A stretch of 31,311 nucleotides of DNA, from assembly GCA_026692885.1 (NCBI GenBank), contig JAPLNJ010000279.1, positions 1 through 31,311 of the forward strand, given 5' to 3'. This document shows, piece after piece, positions 26,458 to 31,311 of this stretch. The position numbers and the translations under genes are program-made. Under the pieces are notes generated by a model. That model was not told the DNA's origin. It was given only the letters and a program-made list of their open reading frames with translations, and made no database searches. Source of the stretch: Planctomycetota bacterium (GTDB lineage Bacteria; Planctomycetota; Planctomycetia; Pirellulales; Pirellulaceae). Numbering within the stretch: the stretch's first letter is position 1; each line of letters opens with the position of its first letter.

Positions 26458-26782
26458 GTTGCCGGAGGCACTGGCGTCTCCCGATTACCGCAAGACCACC
26501 CGCGTCAAACAGCCGATTTGTGTCCTGGCCGGTGAAGTGGTCTGTCTCCGGTTCCGCCCTCCATGCCCGCAAGCCAAACCCGACTGGCAATCTAGACCAG
26601 CCGTTCTGTATCTTGGTCGGCGCATACAGGATGAGTGCGAACCAGATCCACGTCTGTTGCTTCGCCAAGAATCGTGATCGGCATGCCACGCGCCGGCGCT
26701 GTTGGCCGGTGTTCGGCCGATTCCTCGCACGCAACGCCGTTAGCGGCGTGTTTTCACTTGCAACGCTGGGCCGGCCTGCTAC

Positions 26783-26917
26783 GTGGTGAAACCTGGTGCC
26801 GAAGCCCTGGCTGTGTATTACGGCGATCCCGCGTCCCTCTCGGCCAATAGACGGCTACCGCGGCTGGATCGCCTCTGCCAATTGTTGGATGTCTCCGAGA
26901 ACTACCGCGTGTCATAA
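26783..26917 (+). pseudogene. short coding-like tail, gene remnant or small protein
   Basis: From GTG 26783 to TAA 26915-26917 the frame gives 44 residues (VKPGAEALAVYYGDPASL ... LDRLCQLLDVSENYRVS) with a composition like a real protein C-terminus. No ribosome binding site is seen and the frame closes 40 nt upstream, so it is probably the 3' remnant of a lost gene. Family unknown. Confidence 0.25.
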
Positions 26918-26989
26918 ACGAAATGGTCTAGCCGTATACGTAACGAGGACCTGACTCAGTGGTAACTGAAACTAATAGGGGATTCTCCA

Positions 26990-29900
26990 ATGAACCGATT
27001 TCAACCCGTAACGCGTAGCCGACCGGCCCAAGGCTCAACCCGCCGAACATCCAGAAAACTGCGCCGGTCGCGCAATATCCGTCTGCCTTTCGTCGAAGTG
27101 CTCGAAAATCGGTGTTTTTTATCGGGCACACCGTTGAACGTCGTCCTCGTGAGCGATGCGATCGCTCAAGCGGAACAGGTCCGCATGGCAGCCGCTGGGG
27201 ACAGTATCGCGATTGTCTATCAAAGCAACAACATGACCGTCATGGGGTTGGTCGATCTTCTTGTGTCGGAGTCCGCGGCGCACGACAGCGCACCGATTGA
27301 GCACGTGGGTATCGTGGCACACGGTGGCCCGGGAAAAATCGATCTTGGCAAGGACGACAAACTCAGCTCGGCTACGATTCCGAGCCAAGCGGCTGCGTTC
27401 GAACGATTACGATCCGTGCTCACGAACGATGCCCGCCTGGATTTATATGCCTGCTCTGTCGCCGCTGGAGCGGGCGGCAAGACCTTTGTTGACGAGCTTG
27501 CCGCTGTAACGGGCGCGGCTGTATTCGCCAGCGATAACCCGGTTGGCACCGTACCCGGGTCGGATCTTATTTGGGAGTACCACACGGGGGACACAGTCTC
27601 GAACAACGACTTGTTTTCGGTCCACGAGCTTGAGACCATTACAAACCTATCCCTACCCACACCGGCAGTCGCAACACAGGCCGCCTCCGCAGTTGGCTCG
27701 ACCTCGGCGACGCTGAATGCGCAGATCAGCAGCACGGGCGGGGCGACGATTACCGAGCGTCGGTTTAGCTGGGGGACCACCGCTTCCTGTTCCGATGGCT
27801 GGACCAATGCGGTCACGGTCAACGTCAACAATTTCTCGTACACGCTCTCCGGTTTGACACCGGGCCAGACGTACTATTTCCAGGCCTGGGCCGACAATTC
27901 GGCGGGCTGGAGCACGGGATCAGCATTGTCGTTTACGTTGTCGGGCGGAGATCAGCCTGATTATCCTGGAGCCAGTTGGGTTGGCGGAGTGCCCACCGGG
28001 AACTACACCGCCGCTTCACGAATAGCGTCGGACATCCGCTGGATCGTGGTCCACACAACCGAAAGCACCGCCGACTCGGCAATTCAGTGGTTCCAAAACC
28101 CATCATCTGGCGTGAGTGCCCACTATATTGTCAAGCGGGATGGTTCGATTGTCCAGTTGGTCAGGGATCACGACATCGCGTGGCACGCTGGAAACTGGAG
28201 CTATAACCAGCAGTCCATCGGTATTGAGCATGAGAGATACGCTGGCGCCGAGGTAACGCCCGCCCAGTACGCCGCTTCAGCCCGACTGACGCAGTGGCTG
28301 GCCTCGCAATACGACGCGAATGTCGTATTCCCAACCGGCGTCGAACCCGCCGACCCAGCCGCTGCCGTGGGCGTCATCGGGCACAATCAAGTCCCGGATC
28401 CCAGCAACCCAAGCCTGGGTGGTGGTGCAAGTCATCATACTGATCCAACCAATTGGGATTGGAACTACTATAAGAGTCTTTTCGAGGCGAACGGCAATGA
28501 CAACTTCGCCAGCCGCACGGACCTAGGATCCGTTGCTTCGGTGACAGTCAGTGGGAGCAACGTGGGTTTCACCGGCGAGACGGGCGAGTTGAGCCAAAGT
28601 GGGGCGATCAATTCCGCTTGGTGGTCCTGGACCGCGCCGAGTTCCGGCACGCTGACGGTGGACACCAACGGCAGTGGTTTCGACACTTACCTGACCCTGG
28701 CAACAGGTTCCGCTGTGGGCAGCCTGACCGCGTTGAGCCAGAACGACGACGGCGGCAGCAACCTTTGTAGCCTGATCACGTGGACAGTCAATTCGGGAAC
28801 GCAATACCAAATCGCCGTCGACGGCTACGGAACCAACACCGGGAGCATCGTCCTGCATGTGTCTCTTGTGCCGACGGGGGATACCGTACCTCCAGTGGTG
28901 AGCAGCCTATCGCCCACGGACAATGCCAGTGGCGTGAGCCCGACGACGAGCCTGGTCTTGACGTTCAACGAGGCCATCCAGAAGGGCACCGGGAACATCG
29001 TGGTCAAGAAGACCAGCGACAACTCGGTGGTGGAGACGATCGGGGTGGGCAGTACGGCCGTGACGGTTTCGGGCACGACGGCCACGATTGTGCGGAGCGT
29101 GACTCTGGCCCAGAACACGGGGTACTATGTGACCCCGTCGGCGGGCAGTTTCAAGGATCTAGCGGGCAACGACTACGCGGGAATCAGCGACGCTACCAGC
29201 TGGAACTTTACGACCTCGGTGGGCAGCAACGACAACTTCGCCAACCGAACGGATCTGGGATCCGCCGTTTCTGTGACGGTCAGCGGGAGCAACGTCGGGT
29301 ATACCGGCGAGATGGGCGAGTTGCCTCAGAACGGGACGATCAACTCCGCTTGGTGGTCCTGGACCGCGCCGAGCACCGGCATGCTGACGATCGATACCAA
29401 CGGTAGCGGCTTCGACACGCACCTCACTCTAGCCACGGGATCCGCTGTGGGCAGTCTGACCATGCTGAGCCAGAACGATAACGGCGGCAGCGGCTATTGC
29501 AGCTTGATCACGGGTGCGGTTGTGTCTGGCACGCAGTACCAGATCGCTGTCGACGGCTTCCAGGACCATACCGGCGACATCACCCTCCACTTGTCTTTCG
29601 TAAACGGCATCTCCCCCCTGGGAGTTGACAGCCTGAGTCCGGCAGACAATGCCACCGGCGTGCATACGAGCACGAATTTCATGATGACATTCAATCAGGC
29701 AATCAAGAAGGGCACGGGCAACATTGCAATCAAGAAGGCCAGCGACAATTCCACGGTCGAAACGATTCCGGTGAGCAACGGTAGCGTGGTTATTTCGGGG
29801 ACGACCGCGATCGTCTTCCCAACGGTGGCTCTGAGCTTCAACACGGAATACTATGTCGAAGTCCAGGCGGGGGCCTTCCAGGACTTGGCGGGCAATGCGT

Positions 29901-31311
29901 TCGCTGGAATCAGCGGGGCCACATCGTGGAATTTTACCGTCGAGGCCGGATTCAATCTTGTTGGTAGCCTCCTGACGTTGGGGATCAACGACAATGGCTC
30001 GCTGCTCCATGGACCAACGCAGGCCCAGTACCGGGGTGTCGAGTTCTTTTATCCTGGCACACCGTACCACGAATTCTCCGTGTCGGCAGACGGCACGAGA
30101 AGCATGAACGCCGCCGGGGTGATGGCTTACACGATTCCAGGAGCCACGACCGATGTCAGTACCGGAACCACGCTGGCAGCTCGATTCACAGGGACTGTCT
30201 CCGGCCTGAGCTTAGTTCGGGATGTGTGGTTTGACCGGACAAGTAGCCTGGTGAATGCGTCCATTCAATTGACCAACACCAGCGGGAGTTCGATCAACAA
30301 CGTGGCGTTCTTGGAGGCTGCGGACCCGGATCAGGGTTATCCTGACTTCAAGACGAAGAACGACGTGGTGACAATCAACGGGGCTAAATTCGTGCGGGCT
30401 ACGAGTACCGGTGCGAACCCGGGTTACACGGTTGGTTTCGGAAGTGAGGATCCGCGGGCCGTGGTCTCCGTCAACAATCCCTGGCCATTTAGCGATCCCT
30501 TCACCATTCTGAACAGTCCGACTGACCCCGACGGTGCCGTGGACGACGCGGCGGTGGGAATCGCCTTCAATTTCGGGACTTTGGCGCCCGGACAGTCGGT
30601 CAGGGCTACCTACGTGTTTCCGTTCACCAGCACGCCGGAGGAGGCGGATGCGTTGTTTGCGAGCACGGTGGAACCACCGACAGTCAATAGTCTCTCGCCT
30701 CCAGACAACGCCACGGATGTGTCGGCAGGGGCAAATCTGGTCATTACGTTCAGCAAGAACGTGCAGAAGGGATCGGGGAACATCTTGCTGAAAAGATCCA
30801 GCGACAATTCGGTCGTGGAGACGATCGCCGTGAGCAGCGCTGCCGTGACCATTTCCGGTGCCACGGCGACGATCGACCCAGCCATAACGCTGGCGGGCAG
30901 CGCGGGCTACTACGTGGAAGTGGCGGCCGGGGTCTTCGAAGATCTGGCGGGAAACGATTTCGCGGGCATCAGCGGCGCTACGGCGTGGTGCTTCACCACC
31001 AACGCGCCCACCCTGACGCTGAACGTAGTCGCGGCGGCGGTGGCGGAAAACGCCGGGGCGGCGGCGACCACCGTGACGATCAGCCGCAACACGGATACGA
31101 CGGCGGCCCTGGTGGTGAACCTGTCCAGCAGCGATGCGAGCGAAGCCACGGTCCCGGCCACGGCGACGATTGCGGTGGGCCAGTCTTCGGTGACGGTGAA
31201 CCTGGCTGCGGTGGATGATTCGATCGTGGACGGCACGCAAACGGTCACGATCACGGCCTCGGCCACGGGCTTCACCAACGGCAGCGACACGCTGCAGGTG
31301 ACGGACAACGA
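26990..31311 (+). CDS. giant exported protein: LEPR-XLL-like motif, DUF4347, zinc amidase (PGRP/AmpD type), Ig-like and Calx-beta repeats (3' end outside the window)
   Basis: At least 1440 codons with no stop before the window ends. AGGGGA stands about 7 nt before the ATG. A basic N-terminus leads to LENRCFLSG (residues 38-46), a variant of the LEPR-XLL export motif of planctomycetes. DUF4347 follows at about 49-200 (VGIVAHGG, DLYACSVAAG). An Fn3-like unit lies at about 225-317. An Amidase_2 domain spans about 345-500, with expected zinc ligands H355 (VVHTTES), H465 (IGHNQV) and D484 (HHTDPTNWDW), and catalytic-type E413 (SIGIEHE). AmpD uses the same His/His/Asp set. Two near-identical pre-peptidase-like beta modules (about 503-628 and 745-875) alternate with SbsA-type Ig domains (about 633-743, 878-985, 1230-1338). 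An unknown beta domain fills 986-1224, and a Calx-beta repeat starts near 1341. It probably cuts peptidoglycan cross-bridge stems at the cell surface. Confidence 0.9.
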   Translation, partial: MNRFQPVTRSRPAQGSTRRTSRKLRRSRNIRLPFVEVLENRCFLSGTPLNVVLVSDAIAQAEQVRMAAAGDSIAIVYQSNNMTVMGLVDLLVSESAAHDSAPIEHVGIVAHGGPGKIDLGKDDKLSSATIPSQAAAFERLRSVLTNDARLDLYACSVAAGAGGKTFVDELAAVTGAAVFASDNPVGTVPGSDLIWEYHTGDTVSNNDLFSVHELETITNLSLPTPAVATQAASAVGSTSATLNAQISSTGGATITERRFSWGTTASCSDGWTNAVTVNVNNFSYTLSGLTPGQTYYFQAWADNSAGWSTGSALSFTLSGGDQPDYPGASWVGGVPTGNYTAASRIASDIRWIVVHTTESTADSAIQWFQNPSSGVSAHYIVKRDGSIVQLVRDHDIAWHAGNWSYNQQSIGIEHERYAGAEVTPAQYAASARLTQWLASQYDANVVFPTGVEPADPAAAVGVIGHNQVPDPSNPSLGGGASHHTDPTNWDWNYYKSLFEANGNDNFASRTDLGSVASVTVSGSNVGFTGETGELSQSGAINSAWWSWTAPSSGTLTVDTNGSGFDTYLTLATGSAVGSLTALSQNDDGGSNLCSLITWTVNSGTQYQIAVDGYGTNTGSIVLHVSLVPTGDTVPPVVSSLSPTDNASGVSPTTSLVLTFNEAIQKGTGNIVVKKTSDNSVVETIGVGSTAVTVSGTTATIVRSVTLAQNTGYYVTPSAGSFKDLAGNDYAGISDATSWNFTTSVGSNDNFANRTDLGSAVSVTVSGSNVGYTGEMGELPQNGTINSAWWSWTAPSTGMLTIDTNGSGFDTHLTLATGSAVGSLTMLSQNDNGGSGYCSLITGAVVSGTQYQIAVDGFQDHTGDITLHLSFVNGISPLGVDSLSPADNATGVHTSTNFMMTFNQAIKKGTGNIAIKKASDNSTVETIPVSNGSVVISGTTAIVFPTVALSFNTEYYVEVQAGAFQDLAGNAFAGISGATSWNFTVEAGFNLVGSLLTLGINDNGSLLHGPTQAQYRGVEFFYPGTPYHEFSVSADGTRSMNAAGVMAYTIPGATTDVSTGTTLAARFTGTVSGLSLVRDVWFDRTSSLVNASIQLTNTSGSSINNVAFLEAADPDQGYPDFKTKNDVVTINGAKFVRATSTGANPGYTVGFGSEDPRAVVSVNNPWPFSDPFTILNSPTDPDGAVDDAAVGIAFNFGTLAPGQSVRATYVFPFTSTPEEADALFASTVEPPTVNSLSPPDNATDVSAGANLVITFSKNVQKGSGNILLKRSSDNSVVETIAVSSAAVTISGATATIDPAITLAGSAGYYVEVAAGVFEDLAGNDFAGISGATAWCFTTNAPTLTLNVVAAAVAENAGAAATTVTISRNTDTTAALVVNLSSSDASEATVPATATIAVGQSSVTVNLAAVDDSIVDGTQTVTITASATGFTNGSDTLQVTDN

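Larger units (their letters stand above)
25233..26989. other. 1.76-kb region without an intact gene: remnants, tandem repeats and terminator
   Basis: No frame here looks like an intact gene. From left to right it holds: a 7-bp inverted repeat (AGGATCC...GGATCCT, about 19-nt loop) without a T-run just past the operon stop; coding remnants with internal stops (25401-25907 and 25829-25987); an array of diverged repeats (about 26045-26410); an intrinsic terminator (26421-26457); a weak hairpin ACGCCG-TTAG-CGGCGT followed by GTTTT (26734-26754); and a short coding-like tail (26783-26917). The pattern suggests decayed accessory DNA between two large loci. Confidence 0.55.

Noticed and set aside
26384..26789. 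Plus-strand frames of 97 and 133 codons
   Set aside because: Both run through the strong intrinsic terminator and have shadow-like composition.
1..31311. tRNA or rRNA genes
   Set aside because: I saw no convincing cloverleaf or rRNA-like stretch; TTCGA-type hits fall inside coding genes or the repeat array.

Overview
The window most resembles chromosome of a Planctomycetota bacterium (Pirellulales-like). The composition is GC-rich (about 60% by eye). The giant surface-protein gene at the right end carries an N-terminal LENRCFLSG motif, close to the planctomycete LEPR-XLL signature, followed by a DUF4347 domain and by Ig-like and Calx-beta repeats. The genus cannot be told from the sequence.

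Layout. (1) 1-466: a transposase-like C-terminal tail, then a gene-poor stretch. (2) 467-8780, minus strand: a compact operon read right to left. It encodes a membrane-anchored coiled-coil protein, a probable vWA lipoprotein, a membrane-anchored MacB/LolD-type ABC ATPase, a MacB/FtsX-type permease split by one in-frame TAG, and a second membrane-anchored coiled-coil protein. (3) 8781-9481: a divergent intergenic region. (4) 9482-25232, plus strand: a 15.7-kb run of six tightly packed genes. It starts with an ECF-like sigma factor and continues with two unknown proteins, a protein with a divergent Lon-type (S16) Ser-Lys peptidase domain, and two giant reading frames of 2218 and 1220 aa. The giants carry helical HEAT/TPR-like ends around a long array of S1/OB-like beta modules. 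They overlap in different frames and probably come from one gene of about 3,400 codons. (5) 25233-26989: a non-coding or degraded region with gene remnants, a tandem array of about 67-bp structured repeats and a strong intrinsic terminator. (6) 26990-31311: a giant exported protein gene, cut off by the window end, with a zinc amidase (PGRP/AmpD type) domain between DUF4347 and adhesin-like repeats.

How the parts may work together (inference): the minus operon looks like an envelope device, with an ABC mechanotransmission or export pump plus a vWA sensor/adaptor and periplasmic coiled coils. The plus operon looks cytoplasmic: a dedicated sigma factor may drive a protease-like protein together with a giant S1-repeat scaffold. 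The two share one divergent control region, so they may form one system. I know of no named system with this composition. The plus operon is the best candidate here for undescribed biology.
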